DNA of 64,000 nucleotides from Actinomadura pelletieri DSM 43383. GTDB taxonomy: Bacteria; Actinomycetota; Actinomycetes; Streptosporangiales; Streptosporangiaceae. Positions 26,242 through 33,967 of this stretch are shown here, in pieces. The stretch lies in contig NZ_RBWU01000004.1 of the NCBI RefSeq assembly GCF_003634705.1, positions 62,001 through 126,000 of the forward strand, given 5' to 3'. Each line of letters begins with the position of its first letter. The first letter of the stretch is position 1. Made by a program: the position numbers and the translations under genes. The notes under the pieces are model-generated. The model did not search any database. It was not told where the DNA came from and was given only the letters and a program-made list of their open reading frames with translations.

Positions 26242-27260
26242 CCGCACGTCCGGTACACGGCGGCGGCGAGCGCGGAGATCGTCTCCCCGGTGCGCGGGCC
26301 GAACGACAGCAGCGTGCCGTCGTCCACGTCGATGATCCGCCGGTTCCGCCCGGCGGGGGTCTGCGCGATGCCCGGCAACCTGACCAGCCCGGACACGCCG
26401 CCGACGGACTTCAGCCCGGCGGTCATCACCAGCAGCACGTCGGGCGCCGCGTTGATCAGCCCCTCGCTCGTGATCGGCCGGAACCCGGACAGACCGATGG
26501 CGGTGCCCGCGTCGGTCGCGCCGATCGCCTCGATCATCGCGTCGGATCCGGCGCCGTCGCCGCCGACCAGGTAGACGCCGACGGTGCCGCGAACGTAGAG
26601 GAACGCGACCGTGGGCCGGTCGCGGGGCGCGGACTTCGCGGCGGCCTTGATCTGGTCGTCGACCCGGTCGGCGAGCGCCCGGCCCGCGCCCGGCACGCCG
26701 AGCGCCTCCGCCACGGCGCGGATGTGCGGGCCGATCGCGCCCAGCGTCTGCCGGTCGTCCACGAGCACGACGGGCACGCCGGACCTGCGGAGCTGTTCCA
26801 GCGCCTCCGGCGGCCCGATGCTCCCGTCGGCGATCACGACGGACGGGTTCAGCTTGAGCACGCCCTCGGCGGACAGGTCGTGCCCCTGCCCGGTGACGAG
26901 CGGGAGACGCCGCGCCGCCGGGAACGTGGTGGAGACGTCGCGTCCGACGAGCCGGTCGCCGAGGCCGAGCCCGTGGACGATCTCCGCCAGCGAGCCGTAC
27001 AGGTTGACGGCGAGGATCCGCCGCGCGTCGCGGACGGTCACCTCCCTGCCGTCGGCGGACCGGACGGTGACCGGCAGCCTCGGAGCCTCCGGTGACGCGA
27101 CGGGCTCCGGGTCGCCCTGCGGCGCGGCGACGGTGCCCGCCCCGCAGCGGGCGGCGGTGTCGGTGCCGGCGGACGGCCGGCCCGCCGTCCCCGCGGCGCA
27201 TCCGCCGAGCAGCAGCGCACCGACCAGCGCGAGCGCCGCCGCCCTCGCCGGTCGGGTCAC
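26238..27260 (-). CDS. hmuT: Heme/iron-complex substrate-binding lipoprotein
   Basis: A 340-residue BtuF/FecB-type binding protein. The signal ends in LLLGGC with the lipidation cysteine. Conserved stretches of the HmuT group include RILAVNLYGSLAEIVHGLGLGDRLVGRDVSTTFP, NPSVVIADGSIGPPEALEQLR and GVPVVLVDD. The GTG at 27260 overlaps the stop of the upstream gene (GTGA). Heme is the likely ligand by operon type and iron-box control, but a ferric siderophore remains possible because I cannot identify heme-ligand residues with confidence. Confidence 0.85.
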   Translation of the reverse strand: MTRPARAAALALVGALLLGGCAAGTAGRPSAGTDTAARCGAGTVAAPQGDPEPVASPEAPRLPVTVRSADGREVTVRDARRILAVNLYGSLAEIVHGLGLGDRLVGRDVSTTFPAARRLPLVTGQGHDLSAEGVLKLNPSVVIADGSIGPPEALEQLRRSGVPVVLVDDRQTLGAIGPHIRAVAEALGVPGAGRALADRVDDQIKAAAKSAPRDRPTVAFLYVRGTVGVYLVGGDGAGSDAMIEAIGATDAGTAIGLSGFRPITSEGLINAAPDVLLVMTAGLKSVGGVSGLVRLPGIAQTPAGRNRRIIDVDDGTLLSFGPRTGETISALAAAVYRTCG

Positions 27261-27931
27261 GCGGCCGCCCCGGCGGGAGCCCGGCGTCGACGCAGCACGA
27301 GGACCGCGCCGCCGACCACGACCAGCACGCCGACGCCCGCCACCGCCCACACCCACACGGGAACTCCGCCGTCCTCGCCGAACTTCACCGGCACCAGGAC
27401 GTCCTGCGAACGGTCGCCCCTGCGCGTGTGGTCGGTCCGGGCCGCCACGACGCACCGCACCTCGGCGCAGTCGACGGACTTGTCCAGCGCCGCCCCCACG
27501 CGGATCGTCACGTCGAAGGTGCCGCCCGGCCCGTAGGGGACCGTCAGCCCCTTCCCGTACGGCGGCGGGTTCGACGAGATCCACTGCGAGGCCCCGGCCT
27601 TCCCGGACGTGTCGGCGCCGCCGCCGCACGGCCCGGGCGGCTTCCCGGCCCCGTTGTCCTTGCAGAGCCCGATGTAGATGCCCTTGCTCGTGTCGAACCC
27701 GGAGCCGGTGACCCGGACGGTGGCGCCCTTCTCGGGCAGGCCGTCCACCTTGGACACGGTCATCGTCTGCCCCGCCGGGCCGGTGGCCTTGCCGGGGTCG
27801 GCGTATGCGGCGGGGGCGAACGCGCCGCCACCGGCGAGGCAGGCGGCGACCGTCAGGGCGAGCGCCGCGGCCGGACGCGCGGCCGTGTGCTTCACGTGGG
27901 AGTGCTTCACATAAGGGCGTGTCACGGGCAT
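27257..27931 (-). CDS. Secreted, membrane-anchored neocarzinostatin-like Ig-fold protein
   Basis: A 224-residue protein heading the heme-type operon. It has a signal peptide (AALALTVAACLAGGGAFAPAAYA) and a beta-rich domain of ~130 residues. That domain carries TVRVTGSGFDTSKGIYIGLC, later SQWISSNPP, GPGGTFDVTIRV and paired cysteines in DCAEVRCVV, resembling the neocarzinostatin apoprotein fold. A C-terminal membrane helix (VPVWVWAVAGVGVLVVVGGA) precedes a basic tail. Actinobacterial heme operons often begin with a surface-anchored heme-binding protein (HtaA in corynebacteria). This protein occupies that place but looks like a different fold. Heme binding is an inference. Confidence 0.7.
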   Translation of the reverse strand: MPVTRPYVKHSHVKHTAARPAAALALTVAACLAGGGAFAPAAYADPGKATGPAGQTMTVSKVDGLPEKGATVRVTGSGFDTSKGIYIGLCKDNGAGKPPGPCGGGADTSGKAGASQWISSNPPPYGKGLTVPYGPGGTFDVTIRVGAALDKSVDCAEVRCVVAARTDHTRRGDRSQDVLVPVKFGEDGGVPVWVWAVAGVGVLVVVGGAVLVLRRRRAPAGAAA

Positions 27932-28001
27932 CGGGCGTCAGCCCCCTCGGGAGGAGATCCGCGGCCCACCAGGGCCTTTTTGATCGAGAGTGGCCCTTAC
28001 C

Positions 28002-28020
28002 TTAGCTAAGCCTTGCCTAA
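28002..28020. promoter_or_regulatory. Iron box (IdeR/DmdR-type) upstream of the heme-type operon
   Basis: TTAGCTAAGCCTTGCCTAA; its complement TTAGGCAAGGCTTAGCTAA fits the actinobacterial iron-box consensus at most positions. It lies about 70 bp upstream of the start of the operon at 27931 and 139 bp before the divergent reductase gene at 28159. The operon is therefore probably repressed by iron-loaded DtxR-family repressor. Confidence 0.8.
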
Positions 28021-28158
28021 GTTCAAGGGGGGAGTCTCTGTTGACCGGGGCGCGGCGACTCCGAAAAGATCCTCGAAGGGACGCCGCGGACGCGAACACG
28101 GCTCCGCCCCCGCTTCGACGGCGCCGACCGGGTAACCCGGGATGTGAGGGGAGCGAAA

Positions 28159-28767
28159 ATGAGCAAGGTCACCTGTGACATCACGGTGTCCGTGGACGGC
28201 TACGTCGCGGGCCCGGACCAGCGCCTGGACACGCCGCTCGGCGAGGGCGGCGAACGGCTGCACCGATGGATGTTCGAGGAGGGCGAGGCCGAGGTCAACG
28301 CCGAGGTCGTCAAGGGCATCGTCGACGCGGGGGCGTTCGTCATGGGCCGCAACATGTTCGCCTCCGGGCGGGGCGAATGGGACCTGTCCTGGCGGGGATG
28401 GTGGGGCGACGAGCCGCCGTACCACGCGCCGGTGTTCGTCCTCACCCACTACCCGCGCGAGCCGGTGCCGATGGAGGGCGGCACCACGTTCCACTTCGTC
28501 ACCGACGGGATCGAGGCGGCCCTCTCCCGCGCGCGTGACGCTGCCGGTGACAGGAACGTCGCCGTCGCCGGCGGCGCTCAGACGGTGAACCAGTACCTGG
28601 CGGCGGGGTTGATCGACGAACTCCGCCTGCACATCGCGCCGATCGTCCTCGGCGCGGGCGAACGGCTGTTCACCGACGTCGGTGACCTCGCGCTCGAACC
28701 GACCGCGGTGTCGCACACCGCACTCGTCACACACGTCACCTACCGCGTCGGCCCGCACCGCGACTGA
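28159..28767 (+). CDS. RibD C-terminal/dihydrofolate-reductase-fold protein
   Basis: A 202-residue protein of the RibD_C (DHFR-like) family common in actinobacteria. Recognisable stretches are ITVSVDGYVAGPDQ at the start, GAFVMGRNMFASG, and VAGGAQTVNQYLAAGLIDELRLHIAPIVLGAGERLF near the end. Family members are NADPH-dependent reductases, mostly uncharacterised. The ATG has GAGGGGAG five bases upstream. It is divergent from the heme-type operon, and a hairpin terminator follows. Confidence 0.85.
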   Translation: MSKVTCDITVSVDGYVAGPDQRLDTPLGEGGERLHRWMFEEGEAEVNAEVVKGIVDAGAFVMGRNMFASGRGEWDLSWRGWWGDEPPYHAPVFVLTHYPREPVPMEGGTTFHFVTDGIEAALSRARDAAGDRNVAVAGGAQTVNQYLAAGLIDELRLHIAPIVLGAGERLFTDVGDLALEPTAVSHTALVTHVTYRVGPHRD

Positions 28768-28811
28768 CCCCCGCCGGGAACCGGACTTCGGCGCCCGCGC
28801 GGACGGCGAAC

Positions 28812-28843
28812 GGCCGCGGTGGGCGCCCGTGTCCACCGCGGCC
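28812..28843. terminator. Bidirectional hairpin terminator
   Basis: GGCCGCGGTGG and CCACCGCGGCC form a perfect 11-bp stem with a 10-base loop, placed between the convergent RibD-like and alpha/beta-hydrolase genes. Confidence 0.75.
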
Positions 28844-28861
28844 ATCCGTGTCAGCCCGTCG

Positions 28862-29719
28862 TCACCGTGCCCCGGAGGCGTTGGCGACGAAGTCGATGAC
28901 GAGCCGGTTGAACTCGTCGGCGTGCTCGATCATCGCCCAGTGCCCGCAGCGGTTGAGGACCACCAGGCGGCTGTCGGGAATGGCCGAGAGCAGGAAGAGC
29001 GAGTTCTCGAACGGCACGACCCGGTCGTCCCGGCCGTGGATGAGAAGGGTCGGCACCTCGATGCCGGGCAGCTTCTCCAGATCCGCCCAGATGGGGAGCG
29101 GCGCGCCCTTGGGCAGCCCTTCCACATAGTTGCGCAGGTGTTCGGGGCGGGCGAGTGCCGCCTCCGACCGGGCCTGGCACAGCTCCGGGGTGGCGAACCT
29201 CGCCTTGTCGAAGCACATGATCTCGACGAGTTCGCGCATGTTCTCCGGGCTCGGATCCCGGTACGCCTGGATGAGGGCCTTCAGACCCTCGGACGGGCCG
29301 TCGCCGGGAGCGAACAGCGCGGGCCTGCGTCCCACCGGCGGGCCCATGGTGATCAGGTGCGTGATCCTGTCCGGATGCTCGATGGCGAGCCGGATCGAGG
29401 TCTGCCCGCCCATCGAGTTGCCGACGAACGCGGCCTTCTCGATGCCGAGGGCGTCCAGGAACTGGATCGCCGCGTCGACGTGGTCGAGACGGTCGACCGT
29501 GACCGCGTCCGAGTCGCCCCAGCCGGGCATGTCCACCGCGTAGACGTGGAAGCGCTCGGCGAGGGCCTCGATGTTGGCGGAGAAGTTGCTCCACCCGGTG
29601 GCACCGGGACCGCTGCCGTGCAGCAGGACGACCGGATGCCCCTCGCCCGCCTCGTAGTAGCGGAGCGTCCATTCCTTGGTCTGGACGGTCCGCGCCGCCC
29701 CGGACCGCGTGAGCGCCAT
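28862..29719 (-). CDS. Meta-cleavage-product alpha/beta hydrolase
   Basis: A 285-residue alpha/beta hydrolase of the MhpC/BphD/HsaD type, which cleaves the C-C bond of a ring-fission product into a dienoate and a carboxylic acid. The oxyanion region is HGSGPGATGWSNF, the nucleophile lies in GNSMGG (Ser102), the acid in HGRDDRVVP and the histidine in NRCGHWAMIEHADEF. Its start shares one base with the dioxygenase stop (TGATG), so the two are coupled. The usual next enzymes (hydratase, aldolase, acetaldehyde dehydrogenase) are not adjacent. Confidence 0.88.
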   Translation of the reverse strand: MALTRSGAARTVQTKEWTLRYYEAGEGHPVVLLHGSGPGATGWSNFSANIEALAERFHVYAVDMPGWGDSDAVTVDRLDHVDAAIQFLDALGIEKAAFVGNSMGGQTSIRLAIEHPDRITHLITMGPPVGRRPALFAPGDGPSEGLKALIQAYRDPSPENMRELVEIMCFDKARFATPELCQARSEAALARPEHLRNYVEGLPKGAPLPIWADLEKLPGIEVPTLLIHGRDDRVVPFENSLFLLSAIPDSRLVVLNRCGHWAMIEHADEFNRLVIDFVANASGAR

Positions 29720-30645
29720 CAGCGGCCGTCCTCTCCGGACGCGGCGGCGAGCAGGCCCGCGACCACCTCGGGCGGCTGGTGGCCCCAACTGTGCAGCCGG
29801 TCCAGCGTCCCGATCTGCCAGGTCTCCTCGTCGACGAGCAGGCCGCCCCAGCCGTACTCGACGCTGAAGCCGGACGGCGTCCGCACGTAGAAGCTGAACA
29901 TGTGGTCGTTGGGGTGCATGCCCAGCGTCATCTCGAACGGCTGCCCGGCCCGCATACAGCGGTCGTAGGCCGTGCCGACGTCGCGGATGTCGGTGACCTC
30001 CACCATGAAGTGGTGGGTCCGCTTCGGGTGCGGCATGTCCCCGAACGCGACGGAGTGGTGCCGGGGGTTGCAGCGCAGGAAGATCAGGTCGGCGACGACG
30101 CCCGGCTCGACCTCCTCGACGATGGTGTCGGAGATCCGGAAGCCGAGCAGCCCCTGGTAGAACTCCAGGTAGGTCTCGCGGGCGACGCCCTGGGCGAGCA
30201 GCACCTGGTGGCCCGCGCCCCCGGAGCCGGTGACGAACTCGCCGAGCAGGACGTCGGAGTGGAACGGTTCGTCGGCGTCGGCGAAGCCGGTGACCAGCTC
30301 GAGACGGTTGCCCATCGGGTCGGTGGTCACCACGATCCGGTCGACCTTGCGGGACGCGGCGAGCGCGGCGTCGCCCTCGGTGACCTCGACCCCGGCGGCC
30401 GTCAGCCGCTCGACGATCTCGTCGAGGGCCGCGTCGCCCGCCACCTCGTAGCCGCTGGCGGCCAGATCGTCGGCCGGACCCCGGCGGACCAGCCAGCGGT
30501 AGGCCTTCTCGTCGGTCCGCAGGGCGAGGGAGTCGGCGGTCTTGTCCGCGAGCTGCATGCCGAGCAGGTCGACGCCGAAGTGCTCCCAGTCGCCGAGGTC
30601 GCTCGCCTCGTACACGACGTACGCGAGTTCCTTGACTCCGGTCAT
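29719..30645 (-). CDS. Extradiol ring-cleavage dioxygenase (BphC-like, type I)
   Basis: A 308-residue two-domain vicinal-oxygen-chelate dioxygenase that opens a catechol next to its hydroxyls. The metal ligands fall where the BphC family has them: His146 (GHQVLL), the HH pair at 211-212 (THHFMVEV) and Glu263 (FSVEYGW). The first VOC domain (~1-120) is structural. It lies between the FAD hydroxylase and the C-C hydrolase, giving the order hydroxylate, cleave, hydrolyse. The length and ligand spacing fit bicyclic or alkyl-catechol enzymes; the actual substrate is unknown. Confidence 0.9.
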   Translation of the reverse strand: MTGVKELAYVVYEASDLGDWEHFGVDLLGMQLADKTADSLALRTDEKAYRWLVRRGPADDLAASGYEVAGDAALDEIVERLTAAGVEVTEGDAALAASRKVDRIVVTTDPMGNRLELVTGFADADEPFHSDVLLGEFVTGSGGAGHQVLLAQGVARETYLEFYQGLLGFRISDTIVEEVEPGVVADLIFLRCNPRHHSVAFGDMPHPKRTHHFMVEVTDIRDVGTAYDRCMRAGQPFEMTLGMHPNDHMFSFYVRTPSGFSVEYGWGGLLVDEETWQIGTLDRLHSWGHQPPEVVAGLLAAASGEDGR

Positions 30646-30708
30646 ATGGTCGTGCTCCTTGCTTTCTCGAACAGGCTTTCTCGATCGGGCGGATGCGTAC
30701 GCGACCGG

Positions 30709-32283
30709 TCAGGCGGACGCGGGCAGGTCTGCCGCGGGAAGTTCGGGGGTGGCGAGGCCGGAGACGTCGGCGGCCGCCACGAACCGGTCCGGGCGCACCG
30801 CGACGGCGCGGACGCCGTACCGGGCCAGCCACGGCAGCAGGACCTCTTCGAGGTCGACGAGTTCGTCCGGGCCCTGCGTGTACGCCGTCTTCGGGCGGAT
30901 CGCGACGTAGCGGGCCGCGAGCGCGTCCCACCGGGCCCGCTCCTCCGGCGTGAGCAGCTCGGCCGGGTCGACGTCAGCGCCGAGCAGGACGAAGCCGTCG
31001 CCGAGCAGGTCGTCGAGGCGCGCCATCCGTCCGGTCGTGTCGCCCGCGATGGGCTGGGGGACCATGCGACCGACGATGCCGGCGTCCCCGACCGGGCCGC
31101 GGATCCACCCCGTCTCCAGCACGGGCGGCGCGATCAGCGGCGGCTCGAACGGGGTGACGGTGTTCGCCGGCACCCGGTTCATCTCCTCGATCTCCTCCGG
31201 CGTCGCCTCCTGCTTGATGACGCGCCCGAGCTGGACGGCCAGACCCGTGAAGAACGCGGCGCTCGGACGCCGCTCGGTCTCGTAGGTGTCCAGCCAGCCC
31301 TCGTCGAGTTCGCCCTTGAGGACGCGGGCCAGCTTCCAGCCGAGGTTGTGGACGTCCCGCATCCCGGTCTGCATCCCCGCTCCGGCCCATGGCGGCATGA
31401 GGTGGGCGGCGTCGCCCGCGAGGAAGATCCGTCCGGCCCGCCAGGTCTCGGCCATCCGGCTGTGGTGGCGGTAGAAGGCCCACTGGTGGATCGAGACGTC
31501 CTCGGTGGTGACGCCCATCGCCTTGAGCAGCGGCCACACGTCGGCCTCGGTCGCGAAGTCCGCCTCGGACTCGTGCGGTTTGAGCGGCATCTCCCAGCGG
31601 TGGTTGCCGGCGGAGAGCGCGATGTCGACGACCGGGCGCTGCCGGTCGGACCAGAACGTGAGGAAGTCGCGGTCGGGCCACCAGCGCTTGACGCGACAGT
31701 CGATGACGATCCACAGCACGTCGAGGGTGTCGCCGAGCAGCGGAACGCCGATCATGCCGCGGGTGGCGCTGGCGCCGCCGTCCGCGCCGATCACGTAGCG
31801 GGCGCGCAGGGTGCTCGCCGTGCCCGTCGCGGTGTCCGTCGCCGTCACCGTGACCCCGTCGGCGTCCTGCGCGAGACCGGTCACCTCGGCGCCGTAGCGG
31901 ACGTCGACGAGATCGCCGTACTCCTCGGCGCAGGCGCGCAGTTCGGCCTCCAGGAGCGGCTGGTAGATGTTGTAGAAGCGGGGCCTGGCGCCCAGCGTCG
32001 ACGGCGGATGCTCGACCCGCATGATCTCCGTTCCGTCGTAGGTCAACCAGCGCAGCGCCCGCTGCGGCTCGATCACCTTGGTGATCCGCTCGTCGATGCC
32101 GAGATCCTGGAAGATCCGCATCGTCCAGTCGTTGACGGTGACGGCGCGGGCGCGGGGATAGATGTCCGCGTCCCGCTCGATCGCGACGACGGAGACGCCG
32201 TGCCTGGCCAGGGTGAGCGCGGCGGTCACGCCGGTGGGGCCGTAGCCGACGATCGCGACGTCGGCGTCGAAGTGCTGGGTCAT
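30709..32283 (-). CDS. MhpA-like FAD-dependent aromatic hydroxylase
   Basis: A 524-residue flavoprotein monooxygenase of the 3-(3-hydroxyphenyl)propionate hydroxylase/PheA type. The Rossmann motif is DVAIVGYGPTGVTAALTLARHGVSVVAIERD (GxGxxG), a DG motif is seen as VIGADGGAS, and the FAD-ribityl motif is GRIFLAGDAAHLMPPWAGAGMQTGMRD. It would use NAD(P)H and O2 to add an ortho hydroxyl and make a catechol for the dioxygenase downstream. It is divergent from a TetR gene over an operator palindrome. Confidence 0.9.
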   Translation of the reverse strand: MTQHFDADVAIVGYGPTGVTAALTLARHGVSVVAIERDADIYPRARAVTVNDWTMRIFQDLGIDERITKVIEPQRALRWLTYDGTEIMRVEHPPSTLGARPRFYNIYQPLLEAELRACAEEYGDLVDVRYGAEVTGLAQDADGVTVTATDTATGTASTLRARYVIGADGGASATRGMIGVPLLGDTLDVLWIVIDCRVKRWWPDRDFLTFWSDRQRPVVDIALSAGNHRWEMPLKPHESEADFATEADVWPLLKAMGVTTEDVSIHQWAFYRHHSRMAETWRAGRIFLAGDAAHLMPPWAGAGMQTGMRDVHNLGWKLARVLKGELDEGWLDTYETERRPSAAFFTGLAVQLGRVIKQEATPEEIEEMNRVPANTVTPFEPPLIAPPVLETGWIRGPVGDAGIVGRMVPQPIAGDTTGRMARLDDLLGDGFVLLGADVDPAELLTPEERARWDALAARYVAIRPKTAYTQGPDELVDLEEVLLPWLARYGVRAVAVRPDRFVAAADVSGLATPELPAADLPASA

Positions 32284-32313
32284 ACGGTCTCCGGACGGCT
32301 CTGAGCAAGTATT

Positions 32314-32331
32314 GTACCGATCGTTCGGTAC
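32314..32331. promoter_or_regulatory. Probable TetR operator upstream of the meta-cleavage operon
   Basis: GTACCGA and TCGGTAC are perfect 7-bp arms around TCGT. The site lies 31 bp before the hydroxylase start and 94 bp before the TetR start, in an AT-richer stretch, which fits a shared divergent operator. Confidence 0.7.
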
Positions 32332-32424
32332 GAACGTGTTCAGCCTCACATGCCGTCCGGCTGCCGTCCATCCAGTTCCGCTGTGCAGAACGGCAGGTGG
32401 CGGGCCGGGGAACGGGGGACATCT

Positions 32425-33096
32425 ATGCTTCAACGCGTGGCGGACGAGACGGGCGGCAACCGGCGCGGCCGCAGATCCCGGGAGGAGATCCTGGACGCCG
32501 CGTCCCGCGTCATGGCCGAGCGCGGATACGCCGCCACCTCGCTGTCGGTGCTGAGCCGGGAGACCGGCCTGCCGAAGAGCGCCGTGTACCACCACTTCCA
32601 CTCCAAGGCCGGCCTGCTCTCGGCGGTCATGGCGCGCGGCGCCTACGAGTTCTTCGCGGCGATGCGGGAGGCGCAGGCGGGCGGCCCGGTGGGGGACACG
32701 CCGCGCGAGCGGTTGACGTGGTTCCTGCAGCGCACCGGCGAGGTGTTCATGGCGCGCCCGGAGTTCCTGCGCCTGCACCTGATCCTGCTGATGAGCGCCG
32801 AGGCCACCGAGGCCGAGGTGGACGCCATCATCGAGCGGGTGCGACGCGACGGCCGGGCGCACATGAACAAGATGATCGCCGCGTCCTTCGCCCCGGAGGG
32901 CCCGGAGATCGCCCAGGCCGTCGCGGACGAACTCGACTACTTCGGCATCGCCGGGTTCGACGGCGCGTTCGTCGCGCTGCAGGCCGAGCCCGAACGCGGT
33001 CTCACCGACAAGATGGCGCTGCTCGCCGAGGCCGTGGCCGCGCTCGGGGAGGCCCGGGTGGCCGTCCTGCGCGCCCGCGACACTGCGTCGCGCTGA
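32425..33096 (+). CDS. TetR-family transcriptional regulator
   Basis: A 223-residue TetR-type regulator. The DNA-binding domain is SREEILDAASRVMAERGYAATSLSVLSRETGLPKSAVYHHFHSKAGLLSAV. ATG 32425 is favoured by GGGGGA five bases upstream, although the frame is open further back. It is divergent from the hydroxylase-dioxygenase-hydrolase operon across a palindrome, so it probably represses that operon until an aromatic ligand is present. The ligand is not deducible. Confidence 0.87.
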   Translation: MLQRVADETGGNRRGRRSREEILDAASRVMAERGYAATSLSVLSRETGLPKSAVYHHFHSKAGLLSAVMARGAYEFFAAMREAQAGGPVGDTPRERLTWFLQRTGEVFMARPEFLRLHLILLMSAEATEAEVDAIIERVRRDGRAHMNKMIAASFAPEGPEIAQAVADELDYFGIAGFDGAFVALQAEPERGLTDKMALLAEAVAALGEARVAVLRARDTASR

Positions 33097-33121
33097 CCCC
33101 CGGACCCGGTCGGCGCGCGCT

Positions 33122-33898
33122 TCAGGTTCCTTCCCGGAGGTCCTGCTCCACGGCGCGTGCCGTGGCGTTGAGCGCGGCGACCAGGGACTGGAGGCGGTGC
33201 GGGTCGTAGCGCATGCTCGGCATCGACACCGACACCCCGGCCAGTGCGGTGCCGTCCCGGTCGCGCACCGGCACGCCGACCGCGATGAGGCCGCGTTCGG
33301 ACCGTTCCCGGTTGACGGCGAACCCGTTGCGGCGCAGGCGTTTCAGCTCCGTGCGCAGCCGGGCGAGATCAGGCCGGTCGGCCGGACGGTCGCGGTAGCG
33401 CTCGGGGGCGTAGAGCTCGTCCACTTCCGCGTCGGACAGGTCGGCGAGCAGCAGCAGCCCCGCCGTCGTCCGGTGGGCCGGGAACACCATGCCCTCCCGG
33501 GAGCCGACCCGCAGGGCCTGCCCGCATTCGACGCTGGCGACGAACCGGACAGTGTCCCCGGTGCGCACGATCAGGTTCGTGGTCTCGTCCAGGAGATCGA
33601 CGACCCGGTGCAGATGGGGCAGGGCCGCCGCGCGCAGCCGGGACACCAGAGACTGCGAGTGCGAGGCGAGTTCGAGCACCGGCCCGGCGCGGTAGACGCG
33701 GTCCTCGTCCTGGACGGCGAAATCGCGGTAGACGAGCATCGCGAGCACCCGGTGGGCGGTCGACCTGGCGACGCCGAGCCGCTCGGCGATCTGCGAGACG
33801 GTCGCGCCGCCCTCCAACTGGAGGATGGTCGCGGTCCGCAGCGCGTGATCCACGCTCGCGATGGGGTAGGGCGGTGGTGTCTTGAGCGGTTTGTCCAT
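33122..33898 (-). CDS. IclR-family transcriptional regulator
   Basis: A 258-residue IclR-type regulator. The N-terminal winged helix (ALRTATILQLEGGATVSQIAERLGVARSTAHRVLAMLVYRDF) is followed by a GAF-like ligand domain ending in GLIAVGVPVRDRDGTALAGVSVSMPSMRY. It is divergent from the gentisate operon and an exact palindrome lies between them, so control of 3-hydroxybenzoate/gentisate breakdown is the likely role, with gentisate or 3-hydroxybenzoate as a probable ligand. Confidence 0.9.
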   Translation of the reverse strand: MDKPLKTPPPYPIASVDHALRTATILQLEGGATVSQIAERLGVARSTAHRVLAMLVYRDFAVQDEDRVYRAGPVLELASHSQSLVSRLRAAALPHLHRVVDLLDETTNLIVRTGDTVRFVASVECGQALRVGSREGMVFPAHRTTAGLLLLADLSDAEVDELYAPERYRDRPADRPDLARLRTELKRLRRNGFAVNRERSERGLIAVGVPVRDRDGTALAGVSVSMPSMRYDPHRLQSLVAALNATARAVEQDLREGT

Positions 33899-33910
33899 GG
33901 CGTTCCCCAG

Positions 33911-33929
33911 GATTCTGGTGTCCAGAATC
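33911..33929. promoter_or_regulatory. IclR operator candidate
   Basis: GATTCTGG-TGT-CCAGAATC is a perfect 19-bp palindrome centred in the 69-bp gap between the IclR gene and gentisate dioxygenase. IclR-family operators are commonly short palindromes of this kind. Confidence 0.75.
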
Positions 33930-33967
33930 TACCAGGTCTTCCAGCGGAAACGGGAGAGGCTGGAGGC

